Positions 32,989-45,003 are shown, counted from the stretch's first letter. The stretch: 64,000 nt of DNA from Aplectana chamaeleonis (GCA_029168955.1 JAPDOI010000116.1:1197501-1261500), one strand, 5' to 3'. The notes: a model not told the origin generated them from the letters alone. Program-made: numbers and translations.

Positions 32989-35523
32989 TTATCCCTCTTC
33001 ACTGTCCGACACAGATTCTATTCCGGGTATGCGGAGCTGTAACAAGTAGATTATTCATTTTATGTTTTTGAGCATTGAACCAAATGATTGGGTTAGAAAT
33101 GTCTCAAAGGGGTAGAGGAACTTGAAAAATGGTCCACCATTGGAATATATAGCTCAAATTTGTGAACTACAACTTAAGTCGTTTATGGATTCGAGTATTT
33201 AGCAGAGTCACACTACGTTGGAAAACCTGCGTTTTAGCAGGTTCATACTGTAAAATTTGTCAAAACGCGGTGTGTAGGGGGGCATGATGAAACCATTGTG
33301 TTAGTCTGCTTATCGTCGGGGTGCAAAACTAGTTGGGGGCACTGTTGTATCGCATTTGGTCACGCCCATTTTTCCGTGCCGCAATGATTCTCCTGATTTT
33401 GGCAAGGGAGGGAAACCCCGGGTAGGTGCTTAATTTAGAACGGCACAGTAAAATGGGCGTGGCCAAGTCCATCGCGGAATAGTGCCCCCCCCCAACTAGT
33501 TTTGCACCATCTTCGGAACTTAGTTAGTTTACAAAGCAAATTTTTATCAATATTTCAGTGTTTTGGAGGGTTTTCCCGCAAATGGTAATCATACTAACCG
33601 TTCTGCTCCGTTTACGAGACCTCAAACGCGGATGAACTGGTGACTTTCCGCCTCCCTAAAAACCGAAATCTTTCAAAAACCCTAACTAGTAACACTCTCT
33701 AGGCTAAGCCCAACTTACTGTTCTGTTCTCAGTTCCTTCAGTTCCATCAGCACCTGTCGGGTTCATGGCTGTAGGATCGAGAGCATTGGTTCCACCGCCG
33801 TCACTGCCGCCGTTGTCTGTATTTCCACTGCCGCTCTTCTTCGCTTTTTTATCTTTTTTGTTTTTCCTTTTCTTCTTTTTCTTCTCTTTCTCCTTTTTTC
33901 TGGTGTTTTTCCTCTCTTTTTCCATATCTTGCATCATTTGCACCTTTTTCTCGTGTCTTTTCCGTTGCAGAATCATCACGATAATAACCAGCACTATAGT
34001 TAGTACGACAAATCCGACACCAGCCCCGACTATAATCGTTGGAGTAAAGTCCACTTCGTCATCTGGAGGTAGCGTCGGCCTGAAAAATGGTCTACCGAAG
34101 AGTAAAATAAGAACGTGAAGGTCAACCGAACATTGCTCGACGCGACGCGGTCACTTCACGGCTCTATAATTTTCTAAGTTTTTAACTTCAATTTTGTTAA
34201 TGTGCTCATCTGGGCCAAATTCCGGTCCGCAATTGCGTCGCGACACGCTCGCGGCCGCAAGCGCTCGAGTCAGCCGAGTTTCCAGCGCCAAAGCTGACTC
34301 GATATGGCTTTTTTATACAGATTTTCTCCAATTTTGTTTACTTTTCAGTTTCTTAAACCCACCTAGAGTGAGCAGATCGGCGGCTGCGGCGCTGGAAACT
34401 CTTCTGACTCGAAAGCGCGCTGCCGCGAAGCGTGTCGAAACGCAATCGCGGACCGGAATTTCGCCCAGAGAAGCACAGTATGTGTATTCTGACCACCGGT
34501 GGTGCGATTTTCCCACTTCCTAGTCGAGGTAAATCCTCAACTGCTCGCCCCTGGAGAAGGACGGTATGTGAATGAAGACACACCGCTCTCCACTTCTTTT
34601 ATACCCTACCCTTTATCAATTGATTATCATCAATTTTGTTTACGAGAGCCGTGACGCAACCGCGTCGTATCGAGCAATGTTCGGCTGGTCTTCACGCTCT
34701 TATTCATTCTTCACATAAATTCTGAATGCTCCTCTTCAACCAAGTGTGCACCTTGCAATTCTGTATCGACCGTACGTTCAAACTGAGCTTATTCTGTGGT
34801 ATGATTGGAAATAGCGCCGCAAATGATATTCAAGTTAATCTTCCATTGTGTAAAGTTGTTGCTTGAGCGTAGTCTACGCGTTGCGGGTGCGGGTACGAAT
34901 GCTGCACCAAGTTTTATCGGCACTATTCTAAACGGGAGAGGGGTCACACAGGATTCAGGACAACAATGTAGTGAACCACCGACAGGTTACGCTTTCAATC
35001 AAGTAGTTCTATAGTGGGTCCATAACAACATGGCTTGATAGCGGTACCAAGCACATGTTATAGGAACTTTACTCCATATCAATGAATAAATTTTAGGGGC
35101 TCCCCTCATCTAAAATAGAGACGTTCGATGGTTTGATATTTGTGCTTTTTCTCAGACAAGTCTAAAGGAATCAGACTTTGCTCACCTTCTCGTATAGGAC
35201 TTAGGCGTGTTTACGGGTGTGATCACTTTTGTAGTTGCTGAAAAATTCAGTCTGAATTTTTCAGAGGTCAGGAATATACCTTTCCGCTGCGACAAACACA
35301 CGGCTAGCATAGTTTTTTTTTCGTCTAACGATGATAGGACTGACTTGTGAATTCGGAGTATGGAATAGTAGTGGGGGCCTCTGAAGTTGCTGGAGAATCT
35401 TTAAGTGAAGGCGTAGTCAATGTTAGTTGAAGATCCGCTATCGTCTCTGTAGCAGCCTGTGTTGACGTTTCTGTGGCTCCTCCAGCACCACCACTTGCCG
35501 TTGTGTTCACATCTGTCATGCTT
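32989..35523 (-). CDS. Single-pass membrane protein with Thr-rich ectodomain and Lys-rich tail, paralog 2
   Basis: Four exons join in phase. 35523-35345 (acceptor TCTTTCAG, phase 2 to 1, donor GTCAGT). 35237-35186 (acceptor TTTTTCAG, phase 1 to 2, donor GTGAGC). 34079-33719 (acceptor TTTTTCAG, phase 2 to 0, donor GTAAGT). 33036-32989 (acceptor TTACAG, ending RIPGIESVSDSEEG then TAA). The predicted product of about 210 residues, minus a missing signal exon, has a Thr/Ser-rich ectodomain and helix TIIVGAGVGFVVLTIVLVII. QRKRHEKK stop-transfer comes next, then a Lys/Glu-rich coiled segment and a Gly/Thr/Asn-rich end. Helix and juxtamembrane sequence closely match paralog 1. Intron 2 contains nested TIR elements. 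No known family is recognised. The last exon is short and the least certain. Confidence 0.65.
34106..34704. mobile_element. ~600 bp TIR element with nested elements, in intron of paralog 2
   Basis: The left arm GAACGTGAAGGTCAACCGAA, CATTGCTCGACGCGACGCGG is the inverse of the right arm at 34645-34704. Inside lie the 34209-34469 TCTGGGCC element and a fragment (34548-34645) of the ACCGGCAC family. It starts only 27 bp from the membrane exon. Confidence 0.85.
34209..34469. mobile_element. ~261 bp TIR element, copy 2 of TCTGGGCC family
   Basis: Same inverted ends and internal GTTTCCAGCGC words as 4854-5112; nested in the larger TIR element. Confidence 0.88.
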
Positions 35524-35655
35524 CTGAAAGACATATGACTATAAGATGAGATGTGATCAGAAATGATGCAGATGGAGAAGACCGACCAGCTCGCGGAAGG
35601 CGGAGAGCTGACTGAAAGTGAACTGTGGGGAGGGAGGTGTTTACACCAGCGTTGA

Positions 35656-36281
35656 GGCCTCGCTCATAGTCGGCTGATCGGCGTAGCCAGCCCGTTCGAT
35701 AATTATGAAAGACGTGAATGAGGTGGGATGAAAAAAAAACACCCGATGTGACTGAACCGACCCATGTTCACATGATATAAGGTGAGATATAAGAAATGAA
35801 TGATATCCATGATATCGCTCCACATATTTCATACATATTGAACGCGTCAGCCACACCTGGATACCCCGGGGTCGTACTCGCCATCAACCCGCCGGGGAGT
35901 TGAAGGGTAGATGAGGTGAAATTTCAGTACAAAATGCGCGCTCCACGGCCACCTCTCGCCTCCCTTGGCTTCCCTCGCGACCGCCGGAATTTTTCGAATC
36001 GCATAGCTGGAGAATGGCCGCTTCGCGATGGAATCTTTATCTTTTCGCAATCGTATCGATACGTAACACTGTTTGCCTTTCCATCTTACGTGGTGTAAGA
36101 TGGGTTGATCTTCTCCTCTGCCGCGCGCGGTATCATCCCTTCCGCTTCCCTTCGACTTCCCTCGGCGGGTTGTTGGCAAATACGACCCCGGGTCTTTTTT
36201 GCAACCTCCACCGTCCACGTTTCTCATACGTATCGACCGGACTGGCTACGGCAAGTTTCTCAACGAACTCTGACAGGGGCC
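35656..36281. mobile_element. GGCC-terminal TIR element, ~626 bp
   Basis: TGA|GGCCTCGCTCATAGTCGG at the left with AGCCAGCCCGTTCGATA. At the right, TATCGACCGGACTGGCTA and CTGACAGGGGCC|TCA. The flanking triplets differ by one base, so the target duplication is imperfect. Internal GC-rich frames are not genes. Confidence 0.7.
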
Positions 36282-36725
36282 TCAGATCACCGGTTTTTTT
36301 TTCAAATCCGGTCTCAGAAAATGCGCGAGGCGATAGTAGCTTTTCCCCGGAGAGCGAGACGTGTCGGATTCATCATGAAATGTTATACCGCGGTATGAGA
36401 GGTAGGGCATAGAAAGTTATCATCAACCTGTGATTCATATTATGCTGTACCTAGTGCGACCCTAGAAGTAGTGATTCCCAAATGGACCAAAAACGTACAC
36501 AATGGTAGTAGTGTAGTATATTTTGACTGAGCTAGAACCTGTTGTAATCAAGTTATGACTGGTTGAGACGTATTGTTTTTTCTTCACATTTTTGTACTGA
36601 AGAATCGGATTTGACGGTTGTACGTTTCTGCATGGGTGTCCAGGTGGCAACAGCTCCTTAGAAGGGATTGGGTTTCAAGTAACACACTCGAAAAATTTCG
36701 CGCATCAGTGCGGTATTACGCTCTA
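36282..36725. other. No gene seen
   Basis: Unassigned spacer. A minus-strand ATG frame near 36420 lacks a signal peptide and runs into the TIR element. Confidence 0.35.
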
Positions 36726-38079
36726 AAGGCAGCAGGCACGCTTAAAAATGATATCGATTTTATAAGGTAGTAACATAAGTCTTGGAAGATTTTTGTTTAC
36801 TATTCTAGAACTTTCCATTCCTAGTCGATAAAGATCAACTAACTCATGATAGGGAGAGAAGTATCTTGAAGCTTCTTAGCGAAACCTTTATAAACGCGAG
36901 CTCTCACTTCACCGTCGAATTCTGCGTTCTCTTTCTTGACCCCGACGTCGACTCCTTGCGTTTTACGAGTGGCCGGTGACTACAGTCGCCAATATCAACG
37001 CTGTCTTTGGCGAGGAGTCTGTCAACTACTTCACCTTTCATCGCTGGTTTACTCGCTTTGAGGAAGGAGATACCGACTTCGAAGACGAACTGTAGAAGAC
37101 TCGACCATTCTTGAGGTCATCAAAGAGAATCCAGAAGCGAGTGTGCGGGAACTGGCGACGAAGATCGGGTGCAGCCATATGACCATCGATCGTCGTCTTT
37201 CGAAACTTGGATATCGGAAGGTACTCGAACAATGGTTACCTCATGCTCTCACCGACGGTCAAAGGATGACCTAACTGCCTATATGACAGTCTCTTCTCCT
37301 CCGCTGCAACAGGAAGGACTTTCTGGAGGATGTGGTGACTGGAGATGGGAGTTGGATACTATACGACGCGGACGCACACAGAGCCTTCTGGCATCCTCGA
37401 GAAGAACGGCCGCCAACTCAGGCAAAACCGGACCTCCATCCCAGGACTTCATCGATGCACAGACTTCTGGGTTCTAGGAAAAGGGAATCAGCGACTTGCC
37501 TATTAGATGGAGTAAGGTTGTAGATAGTTATGGTGATTGAATTGTGGATTGAATGTATGAAGCAATAAAGTTAAATTCAAAAAAATTCTTCCCAAACTTA
37601 TTTTACAACCTAATATAATATAAATCGAAGGCTTGAAACTGGTAGTATGCGGAACTAACGAATAGCCCAACGAAAACTGTACGCAGATAGAGGAATATGG
37701 GTTGTTCTTGTTAATGGGTGAAAGTGGACGAGTTTTACCGCGCGCGCTTGGAACAGCGATTAATAGCGACGAAACGGTTGAGGTAGTTGAGCCAATGGGC
37801 TCTTACGGCTTGTTCTGAAATGCTAACCTCGTTTAAAGCATAAAAATCCAGTCAAAGCGACCATATTCAAACAATCAATCTGGATGAGTTTGTATTTAGG
37901 GGCGGGGTTGATGAAGCTCATGGGCAAGGTTGACGAAATATTTCGACATGGAATGCTCAAATTTAGTTATTTTAACTCGTTTGTTGACGCTTCTAATGGT
38001 GCGAGCGTTCTACTAGGGGGCCATACGGCCCCAGTGACGTAGTTATCTCAACAACTTTTTCGAGCGTGTCCGCTGCCTT
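36726..38079. mobile_element. Possible AAGGCA-TIR element (1354 bp) enclosing a mariner
   Basis: TA|AAGGCAGCAGGCACGCT at the left and GAGCGTGTCCGCTGCCTT|TA at the right match the AAGGCA family. The mariner at 36763-37613 lies inside. Pairing of these ends is plausible but rests on short arms only. Confidence 0.55.
36763..37613 (+). pseudogene. Internally deleted mariner element with transposase remnants
   Basis: The ends AAGGTAGTAACATAAGTCTT and the complement of AACTTATTTTACAACCTAA resemble mariner TIRs. Plus-strand fragments include the N-terminal helix-turn-helix part (VNYFTFHRWFTRFEEGD; SVRELATKIGCSHMTIDRRL). The catalytic start DVVTGDGSWILYDADAH follows, with the first Asp and a Gly where mariners usually have Glu. 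A C-terminal RWSKVVDSYGD ends it. Several frameshifts and stops, and about 400 bp of the catalytic domain missing, mean it is inactive. Confidence 0.85.
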
Positions 38080-38570
38080 TAACGCGGTATCGCGCTACAG
38101 TGCGGTCTCGCGTTTCAGCAATTTCACAAATCGCCAATCTTATAAGACACAGCGAAACGCAAACGGAGACGGTAGCGCCCCATCCGCCACGGTACCGTAA
38201 TCATAAATCTGGCCGAAAGCGAAACTTCTATAGTTCGCAACAAAACCACCACGAAGGTTGAACCAATGCGTAGCCCTCAACGCCAGGACCATGAATATCA
38301 TCTTGGTTTCGCTCGAAGTTGACTGTGAAGCGTGTTATACTAAAAAGACGCAAAAACCCGACCTCGCTCGCTCCCTGACCAAATCCTACGAGCGGTATTG
38401 TAATTTCCCACCAGCTGAAAATGTCAACTTTTCTATATAACTGTTTTACTCTTTTCATTCTAATTACAAGTAATTTTCTGAACTCGGTTTTAGTGGTAAT
38501 CGGTCATGGTGGTGTTGCTTTCGTTGAGCGAATTTTCAAAACTAAGCGAATGTAGAGAAAGAAGGCTGCC
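38080..38570. other. No gene seen
   Basis: Unassigned, short frames only. Confidence 0.35.
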
Positions 38571-39050
38571 TTGTTCTGCAGCTCTGGCCTGAATGGTATT
38601 TCTGCGGTTTTGCTAAGAGCAGGACGCGAAGCCACATGTAAGATAGTAGCGAAACATTTCAACTCTTGTCTCGATGCTCGGTCCGTATCAGACCAGCGGG
38701 AATGCTCCAGCACTGTGTTGATTTTCAGGAATGGTGACAAGGAGGATATTGAAAACTACAGTCCCATCGCCCTACCGTCGATTCCATTCACAGTCTTTGA
38801 CGAGATCATTTTCAATCGTCTGGAGTTCAGTAGAGATGGCATCTGACCAGTAGGGCAGGCTGGATTCAGGGAGGGTTTCTGTTGCATGGATCACATCCAC
38901 ATAGTGCCTGAATTTATCGAGCAATGACGTGAACTCGGAATGCTGTTACACCTCACATTTGTCGATAACAAGAAAGAATTCGATTTAGTGGATATAAAAG
39001 ACCCCGTCCATTGTTGCACTCCGGAGTAGAGCGCGTTAGGTTAGTATATT
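38571..39050 (+). pseudogene. Decayed RTE-type reverse transcriptase fragment
   Basis: In frame from 38571: LNGISAVLLRAG, then FRNGDKEDIENYSPIALPSI (the NYRPI motif with R to S), a TGA stop at 38844, then VGQAGFREGFCCMDHIHIV and LTFVDNKKEFDLVD (the first catalytic Asp block). Beyond 39050 the frame dissolves into stops. Third distinct LINE lineage in the window, strongly degraded. Confidence 0.8.
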
Positions 39051-39382
39051 GAAGAAGTGCGGCCCACAATGAAGGAACCTGTTTCGCCATGAGAACTGCA
39101 CACAGGAAATTGTAGAGATTTCCTTCAAATACAAATCGACGGAGGCAGTTGTAGGCGGGCTAAGTACTTGAGAGTTTTTAAGGGAGTCTAATATTCAAAA
39201 CGCGTTGTCCCATCTAGAGTCCGAGAATCACGACTCTGACGACGGATGGGCTAGACACGTTTCACGCTAAAGTGGCGTTCAAGGATAATAAAATACAGCT
39301 GCAAGGAGCTATCACAGTATTTTTTTGAAGCCGAAATTCATCGAGTGTCGCTAACACAATGCATTCTCCAGTCCTATCCAAC

Positions 39383-39677
39383 TCAGGAAATCCCGGTTGT
39401 CACCTGGAGCCCACAAATCCTTCCTGTTTTGACTTGGAGGGCAAATTAGCCTCCAATTGTCACCTCGAAGCCAAGTTCCATCACATGTTCTTGTTTCTGT
39501 TGTGACAGGGAGGTGACGGAGCATTTTTCGCAACGTTTTGCACTTTCTGTTGTGGTGTGACAAGACAAGCCAATCGTAGACGTCTTGCTGCGTCACAGAG
39601 TACAAGAGTGACTCAAACTGTCAGACTCCGGCGCTCGACCTGCAGGTCGCCTCCAAGTGACAACCACGATTTCCTGA
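39383..39677. mobile_element. ~295 bp TIR element, TCAGGAAATC ends
   Basis: TCAGGAAATCCCGGTTGTCA at the left and TGACAACCACGATTTCCTGA at the right. Internal CACCTGGAGCC/CACCTCGAAGCC words repeat. It lies about 350 bp beyond the stop of CAP gene A. Confidence 0.85.
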
Positions 39678-39980
39678 GAACGCTTCCAATCTTTCGTAAT
39701 GAACAGTTTCTATAATGCTCCAGTAAATCCACGATCCTTTTAGAAATTTTAATTTTCTCTAAAGTCTAGGAGATGGCGCGATATGAATTATACTGAGCAA
39801 ACCTGCATTTTTTTAAAAGCAGAAAAAAACGGATCCATGCATTCTGTTAGGCTCTTCGAATGAGCTCCTCTCAAAGGGGATCGGATTTTCTGTGAATAGC
39901 AGATGAGGGTCCCTCAATCATGTCTGCCGTTCTCTCAGTATGAACAGCATAGTTTGCATCGAACATATCTTGCAAAATGC

Positions 39981-39986
39981 TTTATT
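39981..39986 (-). other. Poly(A) signal AATAAA of CAP gene A
   Basis: AATAAAGCATTTTGCAA about 48 bases after the stop codon; the same 17-mer follows gene B. Confidence 0.75.
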
Positions 39987-40033
39987 TTGTGATGGTTAAC
40001 GAGCAATTGAAAGTAGCAAACACATTGTCCAGA

Positions 40034-43000
40034 TTAGGCGCACAGGAACAGTGCATCACAGGAGGTTCCAGAAGGGCACATAGAACATGGGGTTCCTTTT
40101 TCGTAAAGCACCTGGCCGACGATGTTTCCTCTGAAACGAGAAACTCCTGTTCCTAGACGTGAGAAAGAGTGACCAACCACATACTAATATCATACCCGGG
40201 ATTGTATACGCATGCCGTGTACCAATCGGTTCCACAGTCCGCGACAGCGCATCCCAACGAAGTTGTTGTTGCCCATGCCATCTGAAAACCTTCGAGACTG
40301 TTGATCATGGACTCAATAATGCCACAATCTAAGTGAAGAATCTGCGACTAGTTTTGACATAAAGTTTCTGTATAGCCAAGAAGCTGGCTGTATTTCACAT
40401 AAACGCTGCAATTTTCACTTATCGAATTAGTGACCCCTATCCTTGGAATTTTTACTATCTGTTATGGTGCTATAGGTATTGTTTTATCTGTATATGGCAG
40501 TCCCTACCCTCGTGAAAAACGCTATCGGGGTGCCAATGTGCTTGTCTCTGAAAGTAACTTTCATCCCAGGTCCGTCAACATGCCTCACACGAGACCACCA
40601 GAATTTCACAGCCTGGAAAGAAATACTATGCGAAAGCATATATTATGAGCCAAGTGGAAAAAAACATACTTCTTGAAGAGCAGAAAAGCGACTCGGGAAG
40701 CTTGTCTTTGAAGATTTGCGGATATTTTGTTGCATGCTGGATGGAACCGCTGTGTCAGGAGTATTCTGACATCTTTTTGCCGAATTGGTAGCGTATGTTT
40801 CCGCATCGCAGTCATATTTCTGTAGAGCTTGCGATTCTTTCCTTACTTTAAGTGAATAGTAATTTCGCGGTGGGAAATATGATTTCCAAGAAGAGAAAGA
40901 AATAGTATCAACTACATGTTAGCCTACCAGGGCAGCCATATTTGCCGCTTGAGGAAGAGTGTATCCCGAATTCTTCACAACCTGGCCTTGCGCCAATAGG
41001 GATCTGAACACAGAAAAAATAGAAGCGAACTTTGATTTCGTCAAGTTTTCCGAAGATGTATGGATTTCTCAGCAAAAAGGACTACATTTGTCTTGAGTTG
41101 AAATCTTAGAAATGCATTACGGAGTTAAGCAATAGTGTATATACCCACGCATAAGAAAAGAAATATTGGTCAGTTTACTGCGACAAACCTTCGATAATTG
41201 TGCATGCTCGTAGCATTTCCTCTCAAGACGTCGTCCATGTCGGTGCCCGAACAGGTCCCAGCTGCAAGATGAGACTATTTTAACCATACTCTTTGCATCA
41301 TCAGTGATTCCGTCAACATTATCTCCGAAATGCCAAAGCTTTCCCTTGCACAAAGCCGCCACAGTTCTGGAAGCCTGCGTCGCGTGTGGCTCTTCCCTAT
41401 GGACCACGTGTTTTTGATCGTATGCGATATCACGAAACAGAACGTGCTGCGAGCACTTTGTATTAGAAATATTTTAATCTTAAGAAGACAAATCTGAACG
41501 ATCAGAGAAGTTCTGATCTGGTTCAAGGATAAAACCATGCTAGGAAACATACTGCAGAAATTGTTCCGAAATACCCATTTTGTGGACCCGTGTGGATATG
41601 TGACCTCATAGATGCGTTCATGTTGTGGAAGAACATGATAGAACAATGTAGTTACCGCCCGGTTTTTTTTTTGAATCATAGGTGTAATCCTTACTCGCTG
41701 TTGTATTAAGAACGCAAAGGCTGCCTTCACATGTTGCCGGTTTGAGTTTCGTGCATCCGCTCTTTGCCGTACACGTATTATCCGCAACGTTGTAAATTAC
41801 TTTGTTCAGTTTCACATCTCTGAAAATCTTTCAATGCTTCAAACATGTTCACAAACATCGTGTAAATGTATAAAATGTATAGCTGCCGGCAAAATATAGT
41901 TTCTGCGGAAGTGAGCAAATGGTTAAATAGGCGTTTCACCACATTGAAGGCATAGTTCGCGATGAAACTCGTTTCTGTTTTGAATATAAGATGGACGCTC
42001 TAGTATCCTTCACAACAACCACGTTGAATATCGCAAGAAATCTACTGAAAACTGCTCCTCAGTACCCCTCTTCCTTCGAACCACCAATCGATATTTGACG
42101 AAAGAAGGGTTGATCTCTACGAATCGTTGTATCTCCCGATCAAATCTCACTCAACTTTCTTTCAGTTGATTGTCGAGGGAGAAAAGGTTGACCGATATGC
42201 GCAGAAAAGACATTCATGACGTAATCGTATGATAAATTCATCGAACTCCACTCATTCGTACTATATCATTTGTTGATCAATTACTTTCATTTCTCATTTG
42301 GTGAACGGACGTAGCAGATGATTGACCCAAAGACCAACCCCCGAATCCAAAAAGACGTTTTCACCTGGAAAAACTGCAAAAGGTTCAATTTTAAGACTTC
42401 AAACTTCGTGAATGGCCTTATCAAGGCCCACTTGAGTGATGTAGCACAAAAAGAGGAATTTGGTTTTCAGCGCGCACGATGCCTTCAAGTCGAGCGAAAT
42501 GACTAAAGGTGATTGTTTGCGGCGTTCGTGCGGCAATAGCGACGCCACCGTTCATTGAGGATTTGATCGCAAACGATGATCTGCAGCCGCGGCCACGCGA
42601 CTTGATTCAGCAATAGGTCTCCATCTGAAACATACGGCAATCCATAAACACAAGCTGCCGATGTCATAGTTGGAGCCGGCGCTCCACACGATAACTGATA
42701 GCATCCAACAGTTGTAGTCAACCCTTGAATCATCTGGAAGGAATCTAGTAGGTGATAGGTGATGAATTTTCTCCAGGCCGATTTACACTTCTTCTACACA
42801 CTCACATTTCCGAATTGCTGAACTTTGGTGAGATCGTCCGCTGTGGTGATCTTGCTGTCTGTTGGCCACGTTATCTGATTGACTTGATTAGTTGACCATT
42901 CTGTCAAAGCTTTTCCGATACCATCGGCTTCAAATGCAGTATATCTGAGTGGTTAAAGATGTTCTACACTGTCAATAAGATGTCTTCTGTTGCCACCCAA

Positions 43001-44610
43001 TAAATGTCCAATAAATGGGATCTCTCATGCTTGTCTCATAGCGTATGTACTTCATAAAGTTGAGTCCATTATTAGCTGGTGCCGTTGCTGCGGTAGGACA
43101 GTTTTGGACAATTTGACTTGCCATCTCTTCAAGATCGCAGCTCCAATCCTGAAATTTAGAATCAAACTTCATCAGTCACCTTGACCTGTAGTTCAATTTT
43201 TCAAGTGAAAGTGTCACAGATGGGAACCTCTTCTGCTTGAAGACTTCAAGTCCATTTCTAACAACTACATATTTGGGCAAGGAACTCAGCTATAGTTTCC
43301 ATTTTCATTTTAGTCTGACTCATGGACAAGGCGGCTGGCCGTGCGGGGTTGGCGGCGTCACTGAAGAATGTGGTTTCGATTCGCGCGTCTTGATCCACTG
43401 TCGCAGCCCCGTCCATTTATCAGACTAAAATGATTGCGCGAACTCTACATGAATAAAAGAATTTTCTTGATGCAGACCACCGTGCCCTGAAAACGTATCT
43501 TCTGAAGACCAGTCGAAGCCAGCTATGGCAACAAGGCATATGTAGTTCAGAAATGATGCAGAAGTCGCACTTGAGGTATTCGCTGACATGGCGAAATCGG
43601 ACCATCGCTACATCGGCCATTTACTACGGAGAACCGATGAGAGATGAAGACTCCGTGACAAGGAATGTGAAGAGATAAAAATAGGCCGCTGAGACGACCT
43701 TCATCAAAATGGTCCAAGTCGATCTCGAAATCGTTTAGGGATCGTGGTCAGTAGTGCTCGATGCCATGATAAAAACAGAATAGAAGAGTTGTGGTTTCTG
43801 CTGAGAAGATCGCCAGCTGAATGGACTATTAATCAAGGTATGAAAGTGAGTATTGCGGGCTCTGTAGAAGGCGACAAGATAACAATTTAACATCACAACA
43901 ACCTTGAGCTGTTTTCATTTGAAGGTAATCGATTGACTGAAAAGGTGCTGCCAAAGTTTTATCTGTGTATTGAAGAAGTCAAGTCCTAATCGAAGCGTCG
44001 AAAGTCGGAAACTAGGCTTTGTGAATGATAACTCCACTCTTTTACTATGGAAGATAACATGGGCGAGCTGGCTTCGTACCAATACTTCACTTTCCTGCTA
44101 TTTTCAATACATTCTCTCACCACCCTATCCTCCGCTTTCGTGACAGAATCATCATTTTTCGGAAAAAGACCAGTCGACTATTGGAACAGATATTTATATG
44201 GATACATAGGCTACCATCTTGTTCTCTCTGGACTTGATGCAAGCAGTTGGTCACTCTGTGGGAAACCCACTTTTGTTATTGTTCGCGGTTATACTGTGTG
44301 CTGCTTGAGCTACGCGTGATTCTACACAGAGTCTTGAGAAACGTACCATTTTGTACATTTGTTTGCTTTTTGGTAAATCCGTTGGTGTCATATCCTTTAC
44401 ACCACCAGTTGCAACAGTCTGGCGGAGGGTATTGTGGGTAGCGAGAAAGGTTTGTCGTTGTGCAACACTGAGCTGAGTCCCGTTGCAGTTGAAGGATGAT
44501 TCACAGTGGCGTATTACCTCAAAAATTAAATGCGATCCTTGTCGAAGGTCTAAAGCAGAAGAACTCACCGCCAACAAGAGCAGCAGTCTTAGAGCACTGA
44601 AGGTCCACAT
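40034..44610 (-). CDS. Double-CAP-domain secreted protein (ASP/SCP-TAPS family), gene A, intact
   Basis: Twelve exons: 44610-44569, 44517-44347, 43148-43051, 42944-42806, 42733-42636, 41819-41695, 41261-41189, 41003-40928, 40819-40670, 40612-40508, 40281-40196, 40130-40034. Exon lengths sum to 1260, giving 419 residues plus TAA; every intron is GT-AG and every phase matches. Residues 1-14 (MWTFSALRLLLLLA) begin the signal peptide. CAP domain 1 spans about 25-200 (THNTLR, His42). CAP domain 2 spans about 230-419 (SMHNYRR, His245; KFWWSRVR; MAWATTTSLGCAVADC; CVYNPGGN). The His expected just before the MAW block is replaced (FFTRMAW), as it is in domain 1 (FGNMIQ), so the classic CAP tetrad is probably incomplete. 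Sequons are N26, N222 and N240. Length and two domains match hookworm ASP-1 (about 420 residues). Such proteins are secreted by parasitic larvae and adults; the exact role is unknown. Confidence 0.95.
41947..42485. mobile_element. AAGGCA-TIR-type element in intron 5 of gene A
   Basis: TTGAAGGCATAGTTCGCGAT at the left and a CACGATGCCTTCAA complement at the right. Gene B intron 5 lacks it, so it was inserted after the duplication or lost from B. Confidence 0.75.
43307..43431. mobile_element. ~125 bp TIR element (copy 2) in intron 2 of gene A
   Basis: TTTTAGTCTGACTCATGGAC and GTCCATTTATCAGACTAAAA are near-perfect inverted ends. The core matches the copy at 32065-32194. Confidence 0.9.
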
Positions 44611-44644
44611 GATGACTGCCTGGAGATGTGTCGTGACACCCTTC

Positions 44645-44655
44645 CTAAATACGGG
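44645..44655 (-). promoter_or_regulatory. Core-promoter TATA-like element, CAP gene A
   Basis: CCCGTATTTAGG about 35 bases before the ATG, inside a block shared with gene B, where it reads CCCGTATATAGG. The short leader suggests the transcript starts close to the ATG. Confidence 0.45.
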
Positions 44656-45000
44656 TGCCTCCGTGACGTTTCAGGCATTTTTCGGTGGAGTCACTCAACA
44701 AATAGTTCTAATGCTCACGTACATTCAGCTTGTCAGAGCTGGCTATGCCCTTTGCGGAACTAGCTTGTTCCTGGTTGACATGCGAGTCGAGGCTGTATCA
44801 GTCACACGCATTGTTTTTCGTAATCACCCAGTAAATAGTTCTGGCGCTCACCTACCTACATTTATTATGCCTGAGCGGTTTTCAATGCACTTTGTAGACC
44901 TAGCCTGTGCTCTGTTGACATCAGCAATAAGGCTGCATCTGTCATTAGATTCCTATTTTCTTCTTCACGCCGCTCCAAGCGGCTACTGTGGTTCGGCTTC
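44656..45000 (-). promoter_or_regulatory. Conserved upstream block of CAP gene A
   Basis: Shares TGTTCCTGGTTGACATGCG, GAGGCTGTATCAGTCA and GCTCACGTACAT words with 62616-62960 upstream of gene B, and with the orphan block at 50246-50850. Plus-strand frames across it are fortuitous. Confidence 0.55.
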
Positions 45001-45003
45001 ATC

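Noticed and set aside
33765..34118. Phe-rich 117-residue plus-strand frame
   Set aside because: Antisense of the Lys-rich tail and helix of paralog 2.
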